Below are positions 26,309-34,483 of a stretch of 64,000 nt of DNA, piece after piece. The notes below the pieces were generated by a model. It was not told the DNA's origin. It saw only the letters and a program-made list of their open reading frames with translations, and made no database searches. Origin of the DNA: Pseudomonas peli (GTDB taxonomy: Bacteria; Pseudomonadota; Gammaproteobacteria; Pseudomonadales; Pseudomonadaceae); the NCBI RefSeq assembly GCF_900099645.1, contig NZ_FMTL01000001.1:1674001-1738000 (forward strand). Direction: 5' to 3'. A program made the translations under genes and the position numbers. Within the stretch, counting starts at the first letter, position 1. Each line of letters begins with the position of its first letter.

Positions 26309-27277
26309 TTACAGACCCAGTTCCTGCATGGTTTTATCGACGACTTTCTTCGGCAGTGGGATGTAGCCGTCCTTCACGACAACTTCCTGGCCTTGCTTGG
26401 ACAGCACCAGCTTGACGAACTCGGCGTCCAGCGGGCTCAGCGGCTTGTTCGGCGCCTTGTTGACGTAAACGTAGAAGAAGCGAGCCAACGGGAACTTGCC
26501 AGCCAGGGCGTTGGCTTCGTTAGCGTCAAACGCTTCGCCGCCTTTCTTCGACAGAGGCACAGTCTTCACGCTGGAAGTCTTGTAGCCGATGCCCGAGTAA
26601 CCGATGGCGTTGATGGTGCTGGAGATCGACTGCACCACGGAGGCCGAACCCGGCTGCTCGTTGACGTTGGCCTTGAAATCACCTTTGCACAGGGCTTCTT
26701 CTTTGAAGTAACCGTAAGTGCCGGATACCGAGTTACGACCGAACAGCTGGATCGGCTTGGCCGCCCACTCGCCAGTCATGCCCAGGTCACCCCAGGTTTT
26801 GATATCGGTAGCGCCACCGCACAGACGAGTGCTGGAGAAGATCGCGTCAACCTGAGCCATGTCCAGGGACTTGATCGGGTTGTCTTTGTGCACGAATACC
26901 GCCAGGGCGTCGATGGCCACAGGTACGGCAGTCGGCTTGTAGCCGTATTTCTCTTCGAACGCCTGAATCTCGGCATCCTTCATTGCACGGCTCATCGGGC
27001 CCATGCTAGCGGTGCCTTCAGTCAGAGCGGGCGGCGCGGTAGAAGAACCAGCGGCCTGGATCTGGATGTTGACGTTCGGGTATTCCTTTTTGAACTCTTC
27101 AGCCCACAGAGTCATCAGGTTGGCCAGGGAGTCGGAACCAACGCTGGACAGGTTGCCCGATACGCCGGAAGTTTTGGTGTAGCTCGGCAGAGCCGGATCG
27201 ACAGCAGCAACCGCAGTGGCGGTAGCCACGCCAGCGGCGACAAAAGTCATGGCCGCCATCAAACGCTTAAGTTTCAT
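26309..27277 (-). CDS. pstS: Periplasmic phosphate-binding protein PstS
   Basis: A 322-aa phosphate receptor for the PstCAB importer. The signal peptide covers about residues 1-24 (ending AVA-A). Phosphate-binding segments are visible: [31 protein letters not shown] and [20 protein letters not shown] ribosome site precedes the ATG, and a three-part Pho box lies 58 bases upstream of the start. It is transcribed ahead of pstCAB-phoU but separated from them by a terminator. Confidence 0.97.
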   Translation of the reverse strand: MKLKRLMAAMTFVAAGVATATAVAAVDPALPSYTKTSGVSGNLSSVGSDSLANLMTLWAEEFKKEYPNVNIQIQAAGSSTAPPALTEGTASMGPMSRAMKDAEIQAFEEKYGYKPTAVPVAIDALAVFVHKDNPIKSLDMAQVDAIFSSTRLCGGATDIKTWGDLGMTGEWAAKPIQLFGRNSVSGTYGYFKEEALCKGDFKANVNEQPGSASVVQSISSTINAIGYSGIGYKTSSVKTVPLSKKGGEAFDANEANALAGKFPLARFFYVYVNKAPNKPLSPLDAEFVKLVLSKQGQEVVVKDGYIPLPKKVVDKTMQELGL

Positions 27278-27334
27278 GCCTTACTCCTAGCAAACTAGTG
27301 TTGGATTGAACGGGGCCAAGTATCTGTAGGCCGC

Positions 27335-27363
27335 ATGACGACTGTATGTATGCAATATGACAG
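27335..27363 (-). promoter_or_regulatory. Pho box array upstream of pstS
   Basis: Towards pstS, half-sites CTGTCAT, CATACAT and TCGTCAT repeat every 11 bp (7+4 spacing). The first matches the PhoB consensus exactly. This is the only signal recognised in the 312-bp gap between pstS and the divergent thioesterase gene. Confidence 0.85.
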
Positions 27364-27589
27364 TTAGATGAACGCTGCTGAAATTTTGCCGCAGTCGATG
27401 CACTGACGCGCAACGCCCAGGCGGCCAAGTGCCATGGTCGCCCTGCGACTGCTGAGTCGCTATACTCGCTGCGCCCGCACTCCCGCGGGTCTGCTGGGCC
27501 GACCCGCGATAGCCGCAGAGCCTGACTCGCCGCCACCGCCAAGCCCCGCACCGCGCCAATAAAAACAACCGCGCCGCGAGCCTAGATAG

Positions 27590-27991
27590 ATGCACGATTT
27601 CGAACAGGAAGACCCTATCCCGCAAGGCGACCTGGCTTTGCAAATCACCGCGCTGCCGCGTGAAACCAATGGTTTTGGCGATATCTACGGCGGCTGGCTG
27701 GTATCGCAGATGGACCTGGCCGGCACGGCCATGGCCTGCAAGGTTGCGGGCGGGCGAGTAGCCACCGTGGCTATCGATCGCATGGCCTTTCTGGTGCCGG
27801 TGGCGGTGGGTGCGCAACTGTCCTTCTACACGCAAACCGTGGAAGTGGGCCGCAGCTCGATTCAGATGCTGGTTGAAGTGTGGAGCGACGATCCGCTGTC
27901 CAGCGAATGGCGCAAGGTTACCGAGGCAGTCTTCGTCTTCGTCGCTATCGACGGCAGCGGTCGCACGCGCCCGGTGCCAGCGCGGCGCTGA
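27590..27991 (+). CDS. Acyl-CoA thioesterase, hotdog fold (YciA-like)
   Basis: A 133-aa hotdog-fold enzyme that should hydrolyse acyl-CoA thioesters. The motif NGFGDIYGGWLVSQMDLAG carries the catalytic Asp of the YciA/BACH group, followed by VAIDRMAFLVPVAVGAQLSFY. It stands alone between pstS (divergent) and a bidirectional terminator. Substrate chain length cannot be told from sequence. Confidence 0.88.
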   Translation: MHDFEQEDPIPQGDLALQITALPRETNGFGDIYGGWLVSQMDLAGTAMACKVAGGRVATVAIDRMAFLVPVAVGAQLSFYTQTVEVGRSSIQMLVEVWSDDPLSSEWRKVTEAVFVFVAIDGSGRTRPVPARR

Positions 27992-28006
27992 TTGCCGATG
28001 GTGAAA

Positions 28007-28037
28007 CGAAAACGCCGGCTATGAGCCGGCGTTTTGC
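28007..28037. terminator. Bidirectional terminator between thioesterase and dctP
   Basis: A perfect stem (AACGCCGGCT / AGCCGGCGTT, loop ATG) has A residues on the left and TTTT on the right. It serves the rightward thioesterase gene and the leftward TRAP-binding protein gene. Confidence 0.85.
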
Positions 28038-28050
28038 TGTGCGCTAAGAA

Positions 28051-29151
28051 TCAGCCGCGGATGTTGTAGATGTCCTTCTCATTCAACTCGGCGTAGTCGT
28101 ACAGACGCTGCAGATAAGCCTTCTGCTGCGCCCATACCTTGCTCGCTACCGGATCGGCGGCGGCGCTGGCATCGACCACTTCGGCGGCCACTTCCTTGAG
28201 TTTGGCCAGCACTTCGTCCGGCAGACGGCGTACTTCCACACCCTCACCTTTGAGCTGCTCCAGGGCTTCCATGTTCTTCGCGTTGTAATCGTCGAGCATG
28301 TCGCCATTCACTTCGCGAGCGGCGGCGCGGACGATAGCCTGCAGATCAGCCGGCAGGGTTTCCCAAGCCTTGATGTTGATATCCAGTTCGAAGGTGACGT
28401 TCGGCTCTTGCCAGCCCGGGGTGTAGTAGTACTTGGCGGCTTTGTGCAGGCCCAGGGCCTGGTCGTTGTATGGGCCGATCCACTCGGTGGCATCGATAGC
28501 ACCAGTTTGCAGCGCAGTGAAGATTTCACCGGCCGGCATGTTGACCACCGTGCCGCCCATTTTGGTCAGCACTTCACCACCCAGGCCTGGGGTACGCATC
28601 TTCAAGCCCTGGAAGTCGGCTACGCCATTGATTTCCTTGTTGAACCAACCGGCGGTCTGCACGCCCGTCGCGCCGCAGGCCATCGGCAGTACGCCGAACG
28701 GCTTGTAGGTTTCTTCCCACAGCTGCATACCGCCGCCCTTGTGCAGCCAGGCATTCATTTCCTGGGCATTGGGGCCAAATGGCAGCGCGCAGAAGAACTG
28801 GGCGGCTGGCACTTTGCCTTTCCAGTAATAAGGCGCGCCGTGGCCCATTTCGGCGGTGCCGCGGCTCACTGCATCGAATACTTCCAGCGCCGGCACCAAC
28901 TCGCCTGCGGCATAGACCTTGACCTTCAAGCGGCCGTTGCTCATTTCTTCAACCAGCTTGGCAAAGCGCTCGGCACCGACGCCTACACCCGGGAAGTTCT
29001 TCGGCCAGGAGGTGACCATTTTCCAGTTGAAGGTTTGGCTGCTCGCGCCTTCTTGGGGCTTACCAGCGGTTTCAGCCTCTTGTTTGCAACCGGCCAGTGC
29101 CGTGGCTGCAAGGCCTACGCCTGCTGCTGCGAGAATTTGACGACGTTTCAT
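28051..29151 (-). CDS. TRAP transporter solute-binding protein, DctP/TakP-like
   Basis: A 366-aa extracytoplasmic receptor for a Na+-driven TRAP importer of organic acids. The N-terminus MKRRQILAAAGVGLAATALAGC carries an RR pair and a lipobox-like LAGC, so it may be exported by Tat and anchored as a lipoprotein. WKMVTSWPKNFPGVGVGAERFA and ATGVQTAGWFNKEI resemble the TakP group that binds 2-oxo acids. I chose the ATG at 29151 for its AAGGAG site and the signal peptide. It is divergent from the membrane genes dctQM, sharing a 193-bp promoter region. The ligand is not proven. Confidence 0.88.
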   Translation of the reverse strand: MKRRQILAAAGVGLAATALAGCKQEAETAGKPQEGASSQTFNWKMVTSWPKNFPGVGVGAERFAKLVEEMSNGRLKVKVYAAGELVPALEVFDAVSRGTAEMGHGAPYYWKGKVPAAQFFCALPFGPNAQEMNAWLHKGGGMQLWEETYKPFGVLPMACGATGVQTAGWFNKEINGVADFQGLKMRTPGLGGEVLTKMGGTVVNMPAGEIFTALQTGAIDATEWIGPYNDQALGLHKAAKYYYTPGWQEPNVTFELDINIKAWETLPADLQAIVRAAAREVNGDMLDDYNAKNMEALEQLKGEGVEVRRLPDEVLAKLKEVAAEVVDASAAADPVASKVWAQQKAYLQRLYDYAELNEKDIYNIRG

Positions 29152-29344
29152 GCAAAGCTCCTTTATTGTTGTAGTGGTCTGACCACAGGATCGCTGCGGA
29201 CCCACCGCGCCTGAGTAACATAGGGGTAAGTGACTCTCAAGCCTAGCGGATACGACTAAAGTTGTAGTGCCATTGCCGCATGCGTACAGGCCTGCCTAGA
29301 ATCGCCGGCCTGCCTGCCCACAAAGCCCATAACCATAAGGACTC

Positions 29345-29893
29345 ATGATGTCCGACAAACCTCCTCTGTTACTCGGCCTTGCTCGTTTGATCGACTCTGG
29401 CAACGCCTATTTCGGTAAAGCCTGCGCCTGGCTAACGCTGTTTCTGGTACTTGGCACCGCCATCGTGGTGATCCTGCGTTATGGTTTCGGCATCGGCGCC
29501 ACCGCCCTGCAAGAAGCCGTGCTGTACGCCCACGCACTGGTATTCATGGGCGCGGCCGCCTGGGTGTTGCAACGCAACGGCCATGTGCGCGTGGACATCT
29601 TCTATCAGACGTTCAGCCCCAAACGTAAAGCCCTGGTCGACAGCCTCGGCACCTTGCTGTTTTTGCTGCCGGTGTGCCTGTACCTCGGCTGGAGCAGCTG
29701 GGATTACGTCGGCAACTCCTGGTCGACCCTGGAAGGCTCCAGCGAGTCGGGCGGCCTGAAATTCGTCTACCTGCAGAAGAGCATCATTCTGGTGCTGGTG
29801 ATCAGCCTGGTCTTACAAGGAATCTCCGACTTGATCAAATTCGCCAATATCCTCACCGGCCGCCTGCAAGTCGCGGAGGTGAACCATGGCTGA
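29345..29893 (+). CDS. TRAP transporter small membrane subunit, DctQ-like
   Basis: A 182-aa protein with four membrane helices of the DctQ family (ALQEAVLYAHALVFMGAAAWVL is the conserved second to third segment). It forms the transport complex with the DctM-like subunit encoded next, which it overlaps by 8 bases. ATAAGGA precedes the tandem ATGATG start. It belongs with the binding protein encoded divergently at 28051-29151. Confidence 0.9.
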   Translation: MMSDKPPLLLGLARLIDSGNAYFGKACAWLTLFLVLGTAIVVILRYGFGIGATALQEAVLYAHALVFMGAAAWVLQRNGHVRVDIFYQTFSPKRKALVDSLGTLLFLLPVCLYLGWSSWDYVGNSWSTLEGSSESGGLKFVYLQKSIILVLVISLVLQGISDLIKFANILTGRLQVAEVNHG

Positions 29894-31262
29894 GTTGATG
29901 GCGATTCTGCTGTTTATCAGCATCTGCGCGGCCCTCATGGCCGGCTACCCGGTGGCCTTCACCCTGGGCGGTGTGTCGCTGCTGTTTGCCGGTATCGGTA
30001 TCGTCACTGGCACCTTTGATGCCGGCTACCTGGGCGCCCTGCCTAACCGGCTGTTCGGCATCATGAACAACCAGACCATGCTGGCGGTGCCGTTGTTCGT
30101 GTTTATGGGCGTGATGCTGGAGAAATCCAGGGTCGCCGAAGACTTGCTGGAGTCCATGTCGCGGCTGTTCGGCACGCTGCGTGGCGGTCTGGCGATTTCC
30201 GTGTGCGTGGTCGGCGCACTGCTGGCGGCATCCACCGGTATCGTTGGCGCCACCGTGGTGACCATGGGCCTGCTGGCCCTGCCAACCATGCTGCGCCGCG
30301 GTTATGACCCGGCGATTGCCACCGGCACCCTGGCCGCCACCGGCACCCTGGGGCAGATCATTCCGCCGTCCATCGTGCTGGTACTGCTGGGCGACGTGAT
30401 GTCCAGCGCCTACCAACAGGCACAGCTGAAGATGGGCATCTTCTCGCCAAAGACCGTCTCGGTCGGTGACCTGTTCGTCGGCGCCCTGGTTCCGGGCCTG
30501 ATGCTGGTCGGTCTGTACATTGTCTACATCATCGTGGTGGCAATCTTCCAGCCGAAGAAATTGCCGGCACTGCCGCAAGAAGAGCTGGGCCCGATCGAAT
30601 GGGGCAAGCTGATCAACGCCCTGGTGCCGCCGCTGCTGTTGATCGGCGCGGTACTCGGCTCGATCCTCGCCGGTTACGCCACCCCGACCGAAGCAGCCGC
30701 ACTCGGTGCAGTCGGCGCTATGCTGCTGGCCTTCTACAAGGGCAAGCTGAACTTCGGCCAGCTGCGTGAAGTGACCTACGGCACCACCGAAATCAGCGCC
30801 ATGGTGTTCCTCATCCTGATTGGCGCCTCGCTGTTCTCCCTGGTGTTCCGCGGCTTCGGCGGCGAGGCGATGATCGAGGACGTGTTCGCCCAGTTGCCTG
30901 GCGGCGTGCTTGGCGCGTTTTTCCTGGTGATGGTGGTGATCTTCCTGCTCGGCTTTATCCTCGACTTTATCGAGATCACCTTCGTGGTGGTGCCGATTGT
31001 CGGCCCGGTATTGCTGGCCATGGGGTTGGACCCGGTATGGCTGGGCGTGATGATCGCGCTGAACCTGCAGACGTCCTTCCTCACCCCGCCGTTCGGCTTT
31101 GCGCTGTTCTATTTGCGCGGGGTCACGCCGCTTTCGGTGCCCACCAGCACCATCTATAAAGGTGTGGTGCCGTTTATCCTCCTGCAAATCCTGATGCTGG
31201 TGATAGCCTATATCTTCCCGGGGCTGATCACCTGGCTACCGGAGCAGGTATACGGCAAGTAA
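29886..31262 (+). CDS. TRAP transporter large membrane subunit, DctM-like
   Basis: The 458-aa main permease of the TRAP system, with about twelve helices. Family motifs include GGLAISVCVVGALLAASTGI, ATGTLGQIIPPSIVLVLLG and NLQTSFLTPPFGFALFYLRG. A GGAGG site inside the end of dctQ serves its ATG. It is followed by an intrinsic terminator at 31284-31309, so dctQM is a two-gene unit. Confidence 0.93.
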   Translation: MAELMAILLFISICAALMAGYPVAFTLGGVSLLFAGIGIVTGTFDAGYLGALPNRLFGIMNNQTMLAVPLFVFMGVMLEKSRVAEDLLESMSRLFGTLRGGLAISVCVVGALLAASTGIVGATVVTMGLLALPTMLRRGYDPAIATGTLAATGTLGQIIPPSIVLVLLGDVMSSAYQQAQLKMGIFSPKTVSVGDLFVGALVPGLMLVGLYIVYIIVVAIFQPKKLPALPQEELGPIEWGKLINALVPPLLLIGAVLGSILAGYATPTEAAALGAVGAMLLAFYKGKLNFGQLREVTYGTTEISAMVFLILIGASLFSLVFRGFGGEAMIEDVFAQLPGGVLGAFFLVMVVIFLLGFILDFIEITFVVVPIVGPVLLAMGLDPVWLGVMIALNLQTSFLTPPFGFALFYLRGVTPLSVPTSTIYKGVVPFILLQILMLVIAYIFPGLITWLPEQVYGK

Positions 31263-31279
31263 CACGGCTGAAAAACATC

Positions 31280-31311
31280 AAAGCGCCCGTCCCAGAGACG
31301 GGCGTTTTGCT
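31280..31311 (+). terminator. Terminator of dctQM
   Basis: A stem CGCCCGTC / GACGGGCG with loop CCAGA at 31284-31304 is followed by TTTTGCTTT. It lies about 20 bases past the DctM stop. Confidence 0.85.
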
Positions 31312-31359
31312 TTCTGCGCGCAAGCTGCGCTCCAATAGACTTCTTAAATTCCTATTTCT

Positions 31360-32292
31360 ATGAGTACGCCAATGGCCAGATCCCATGTTGAACGCCTTGA
31401 ACTGGACGAACTGACCTGCTGGCGCGCGCGCGTAGGAACCCGCGAGCTGCTGATCAGCCAGCAAGGCGCGCAGGTACTCAGCTACCAGGAAGATGACCAG
31501 CCGCCGCTTATCTGGCTCAGCGAGCAAGCCGCCTACAAGCGCGGCCAGGGTGTGCGCGGCGGTGTGCCGGTGTGCTGGCCTTGGTTCGGCGGCCTGCAAC
31601 GCAACCCGCAGACGGTGCAGGCCATGCATCTGCAGCCTGCCGATGCGCCCGCCCACGGCCTGGTGCGTAACCTCGACTGGCAGCTGCAAGGCATCGACAG
31701 CCGCGATGATGGCGTCCAAATCGAGTTCGTCTACAACAGCGCAGCTCAGCCCCTGGCCGACTGGCCCCACGCCGCCGAACTGCGCCTGAGCATTCGCCTG
31801 GATGAGCGCCTGCATATCCAGCTGAACAGCCGCAATTTGGGCGACACGCCGCTGGCCATCAGCCAGGCGCTGCACAGCTATTTTGCCGTCAGCGATATCC
31901 GCAACGTCGCAGTCGAAGGCCTGCACGGCTGCCGCTATATCGAAACCCTGGAAGACTGGCAGCAATGCCAGCAGGACGGTCTGCTGCAGTTCAGTGGCGA
32001 GACCGACCGCATTTACCTGGACACCCCAGCGCAGCTGAGTATTCTCGACCGCACATGGCAGCGGCGCATCCAGCTGCACAGCAGCGGCTCAAACTCAGCC
32101 GTACTGTGGAATCCCTGGATCGACAAGGCGCAACGCCTCTCGCAATTCGCCGCCGACGCATGGACCGGCATGCTGTGTATCGAACACGCCAACGTACTGG
32201 ACGACATCCGCGTACTGGCGCCGGGCGAGCAACATCAGCTCGAGGTCACCCTCTGGGCTGACCCAGCTGAACGAGAACAACCTGACGAATAG
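31360..32292 (+). CDS. D-hexose-6-phosphate mutarotase (YeaD family)
   Basis: A 310-aa aldose-1-epimerase-fold enzyme that interconverts the anomers of glucose-6-phosphate and related sugars. RGGVPVCWPWFG, the His in APAHGLVRN, QALHSYF and WNPWIDKA are the family's active-site segments. MSTPMA at 31360 or ATG at 31372 may be the start. It follows the TRAP terminator and faces a leftward gene, so it is probably transcribed alone. Confidence 0.88.
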   Translation: MSTPMARSHVERLELDELTCWRARVGTRELLISQQGAQVLSYQEDDQPPLIWLSEQAAYKRGQGVRGGVPVCWPWFGGLQRNPQTVQAMHLQPADAPAHGLVRNLDWQLQGIDSRDDGVQIEFVYNSAAQPLADWPHAAELRLSIRLDERLHIQLNSRNLGDTPLAISQALHSYFAVSDIRNVAVEGLHGCRYIETLEDWQQCQQDGLLQFSGETDRIYLDTPAQLSILDRTWQRRIQLHSSGSNSAVLWNPWIDKAQRLSQFAADAWTGMLCIEHANVLDDIRVLAPGEQHQLEVTLWADPAEREQPDE

Positions 32293-32309
32293 ACATACAC
32301 GCGTTGTGC

Positions 32310-32777
32310 TTAGCGCCCTACTGCCTCCAACGCCTGCGCCAACTCGGTAGCATCGGTAAACCGGCGCTGCCCCTGTAGCTGGCCCTGGCGCAGATCGAGC
32401 CAAAGTACGCTGGCATTGTCCGCCGGGTATCGGGGTGCGATGCGGGCATCGCGGTCGAGGAGGACGCGGTAGTTGTAGTCGCGCATTTTGGGGATGGCGA
32501 AGAGTTTGCCGATGATGCTCGGCATGCGGCTGATATCGGCGAGAAACACCGTGTGGCGCTGCTCCAGATAGCCGTTGGGCTTGCCCTGCAGGGCGGCGTC
32601 AACGAGTTTGGCGGCGTCCATGCTGCGGGCTACCAGCAATACTTGCAGCTGATCGTCCAAGGTGTAGGCCTGGTCATGCTGATCGAGCAGGGTCCAGGGC
32701 GCCAAACGCTCACCGGTTTCCAGGGCCATGCTGGTGGCGGAGAACAGGCACAACAGCAGAGCAATAGCGGCTTTCAT
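32310..32777 (-). CDS. Secreted thioredoxin-fold-like protein of unknown role (YtfJ-like)
   Basis: A 155-aa protein with a signal peptide (MKAAIALLLCLFSATSMA-LE). The sequence METGERLAPWTLLDQHDQAYTLDDQLQVLLVARSMDAAK has the outline of the YtfJ group of periplasmic, thioredoxin-fold proteins, but no CxxC redox pair is present. The GGAGTG site and signal peptide fix the ATG at 32777; the longer frame overlaps the upstream gene. It is downstream of a second secreted protein gene and probably in the same unit. Function is unknown. Confidence 0.7.
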   Translation of the reverse strand: MKAAIALLLCLFSATSMALETGERLAPWTLLDQHDQAYTLDDQLQVLLVARSMDAAKLVDAALQGKPNGYLEQRHTVFLADISRMPSIIGKLFAIPKMRDYNYRVLLDRDARIAPRYPADNASVLWLDLRQGQLQGQRRFTDATELAQALEAVGR

Positions 32778-32793
32778 GGTGCGCACTCCGGCT

Positions 32794-33327
32794 TTATAGG
32801 TCGTCATCGGTCACCACCCTCACCACATCCGCCTGCATGGCATATGCGGCATCCGCCAACTCGTTGTTGACCTGTTCGATCTGCAGCGTACCGCTGACCC
32901 AGAGCGGGGCGTAGATGTCTTCCAGCTCAATACCTTTGGGGTAGCGCACCAGCACCAGTTGATTGGGTGGTGGCGGCGGGACGTGGATGCAGGCGCCGGG
33001 GTAGGGAACTAGGAAGAACAGTGTGCTGTGGCCCTTGCTGTCGGTTTCCAGTGGCACCGGATAGCCGCCCAGGCGCACCGCCTTACCATCGAAGGCGGCG
33101 ACGGTTTTGGTGGAATACATCACCGCCGGCAAGTTCTGATCCTGCTGCTTGAGGCCACCGGGGTTATAGAAGCCGCTATCCTGCTCAAGGCCTTGGTGGC
33201 TGATCTCGGGCATGTCTTCCAGGGCCTGGCGGTCTTCCGGTGGCATCAGCTCCAGCCAATCGGTTTCCGGCAGTTCGGCACAGGCCAGGGTGCTGAGCAG
33301 CAGCAGAGGTAACAACAGATAGCGCAT
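32794..33327 (-). CDS. Secreted DUF3299-family protein
   Basis: A 177-aa exported protein with signal peptide MRYLLLPLLLLSTLACA. The segment GKAVRLGGYPVPLETDSKGHSTLFFLVPYPGACIHVPPPPPNQLV is typical of DUF3299. Proteins of this family occur near cell-envelope and copper or lipoprotein-transport genes, but the role is not known. It lies 16 bp upstream of the YtfJ-like gene and probably shares its message. Confidence 0.8.
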   Translation of the reverse strand: MRYLLLPLLLLSTLACAELPETDWLELMPPEDRQALEDMPEISHQGLEQDSGFYNPGGLKQQDQNLPAVMYSTKTVAAFDGKAVRLGGYPVPLETDSKGHSTLFFLVPYPGACIHVPPPPPNQLVLVRYPKGIELEDIYAPLWVSGTLQIEQVNNELADAAYAMQADVVRVVTDDDL

Positions 33328-33361
33328 CGGTGGGCTCACAGGGCAGCGAAGTGACAGGGCC

Positions 33362-33607
33362 TTAGCCCTTTTTAACAGCGCCGTAGATTACCAGCAGCAC
33401 CACCGCGCCGATTACTGCACCGATAAAACCAGCGGACTCCCCCACCTTGTAGATGCCCAGCGCCTGGCCGCCATAGGTAGCAGCAATCGAGCCGCCGACG
33501 CCCAGCAGGATGGTCATGATCCAGCCCATGCTGTCGTTACCCGGCTTGATAAAGCGCGCGATCAGACCGACGATCAAGCCGATAAAAATGATGCCAATAA
33601 TGCTCAT
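33362..33607 (-). CDS. GlsB/YeaQ/YmgE-family small membrane protein
   Basis: An 81-aa protein of three hydrophobic segments with the glycine-rich motifs of the transglycosylase-associated family (IGLIVGLIARFIKPGND, GWIMTILLGVGGSIAATYGG). Such proteins rise under stress or in stationary phase; the molecular role is unclear. The ATG has a GAGGAGG-like site (GGAGGCTCGC) just upstream. Confidence 0.9.
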   Translation of the reverse strand: MSIIGIIFIGLIVGLIARFIKPGNDSMGWIMTILLGVGGSIAATYGGQALGIYKVGESAGFIGAVIGAVVLLVIYGAVKKG

Positions 33608-33675
33608 GCGAGCCTCCTCAGTGGACGGTGGGATTTGCGACCGTTGATCTGACCACGGGAAATGCTGGCAGTTCG

Positions 33676-34434
33676 CTACTCTTCGGTCTCGGGTGGCACG
33701 ACACCGTAGCGGTGGTAGATGCGGGCAATCTCGCCACTCTCGCGCATGCCGCGCAGCGTCTGCCCCAACTGCTCGTAGAGGGTCTTTTTGTCACCCAGAT
33801 AGTGACGCTTCGAGGCACCGTAATAGTTACCAACGGATTGCTCGTACTGGTAGTCAGCATAGCTGTAGTCGCTGAAGCCAATCTTGTGGAACTGCGCCTC
33901 GATGGCTTCGGCATCCAGCACCACCATAACATCCAGGCGCCCGGCACGAAACATCCCGGCCAGCAGGTAGTCGTCGGTGGCCAGGCTTTTTGTCAGGGCA
34001 CTGTCGCCGTCGAACTGATCGAAATAAGCGGTGCCGCGTTTGACCCCGATCACCTTGCCCTGCAGATCGGCATAGCTGCGCAGGCTGGCCTGCTGAACGG
34101 TCTTGACGATAAAGCGGATGCTTTTGCGCTGGGTGCCGATGGACGGCAGAAAGTGCACGTAGTCCATGCGCTCGGCGGTGAACAACACACGGGGAGCTAG
34201 ATCAATCCGCCCGGACTTGAGGTCTTCCAGGCTGCGCACGAAGGGCGCGTAACGCCATTCGATTCGCGCGCCGACGCGTTGCGCAGCCGTATCCAAGACC
34301 TCAATCAACGGGCCAACGGGCAGCGCGTCGATGGCCTGCATCTCTGGCGGGCGCTCGCGGTAATCGGCGCGCAACACCTGTTCGGCATGGCATAACGGCA
34401 GGAAGAATAGAGACAACAGCAGTAGACACTTCAT
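33676..34434 (-). CDS. Family 3-type solute-binding protein (periplasmic)
   Basis: A 252-aa secreted protein (signal peptide MKCLLLLSLFFLPLCHA) with the two-lobed fold of amino-acid-type binding proteins, seen in RSLEDLKSGRIDLAPRVLFT, LQGKVIGVKRGTAYFDQF and AGRLDVMVVLDAEAIE. No permease or ATPase gene is adjacent, so it may serve a distant transporter or act in signalling. Its ATG begins exactly at the foot of a 14-bp perfect hairpin (34434-34472) and no good ribosome site is visible outside it. A GTG at 34473 in the same frame would read through the hairpin; I prefer the ATG because it starts the signal peptide. Confidence 0.8.
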   Translation of the reverse strand: MKCLLLLSLFFLPLCHAEQVLRADYRERPPEMQAIDALPVGPLIEVLDTAAQRVGARIEWRYAPFVRSLEDLKSGRIDLAPRVLFTAERMDYVHFLPSIGTQRKSIRFIVKTVQQASLRSYADLQGKVIGVKRGTAYFDQFDGDSALTKSLATDDYLLAGMFRAGRLDVMVVLDAEAIEAQFHKIGFSDYSYADYQYEQSVGNYYGASKRHYLGDKKTLYEQLGQTLRGMRESGEIARIYHRYGVVPPETEE

Positions 34435-34472
34435 GACTAGGCTCTTGTGTGTTCTACGCAAGAGCCTAGTCA
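34434..34472 (-). promoter_or_regulatory. Perfect hairpin between purK and the binding-protein start
   Basis: Arms of 14 bp, TGACTAGGCTCTTG (34434-34447) and CAAGAGCCTAGTCA (34459-34472), enclose an 11-base loop. It starts 11 bases past the purK stop and ends on the A of the next gene's ATG. There is no T-run, so it is a poor intrinsic terminator; it may protect the purEK message or restrain translation of the next gene. Confidence 0.6.
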
Positions 34473-34483
34473 CAAAGCAGGGG

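Noticed and set aside
29853-31187. 444-codon leftward frame opposite dctM
   Set aside because: Its His/Gln/Asp-rich composition is typical of an antisense shadow; the DctM frame is certain.
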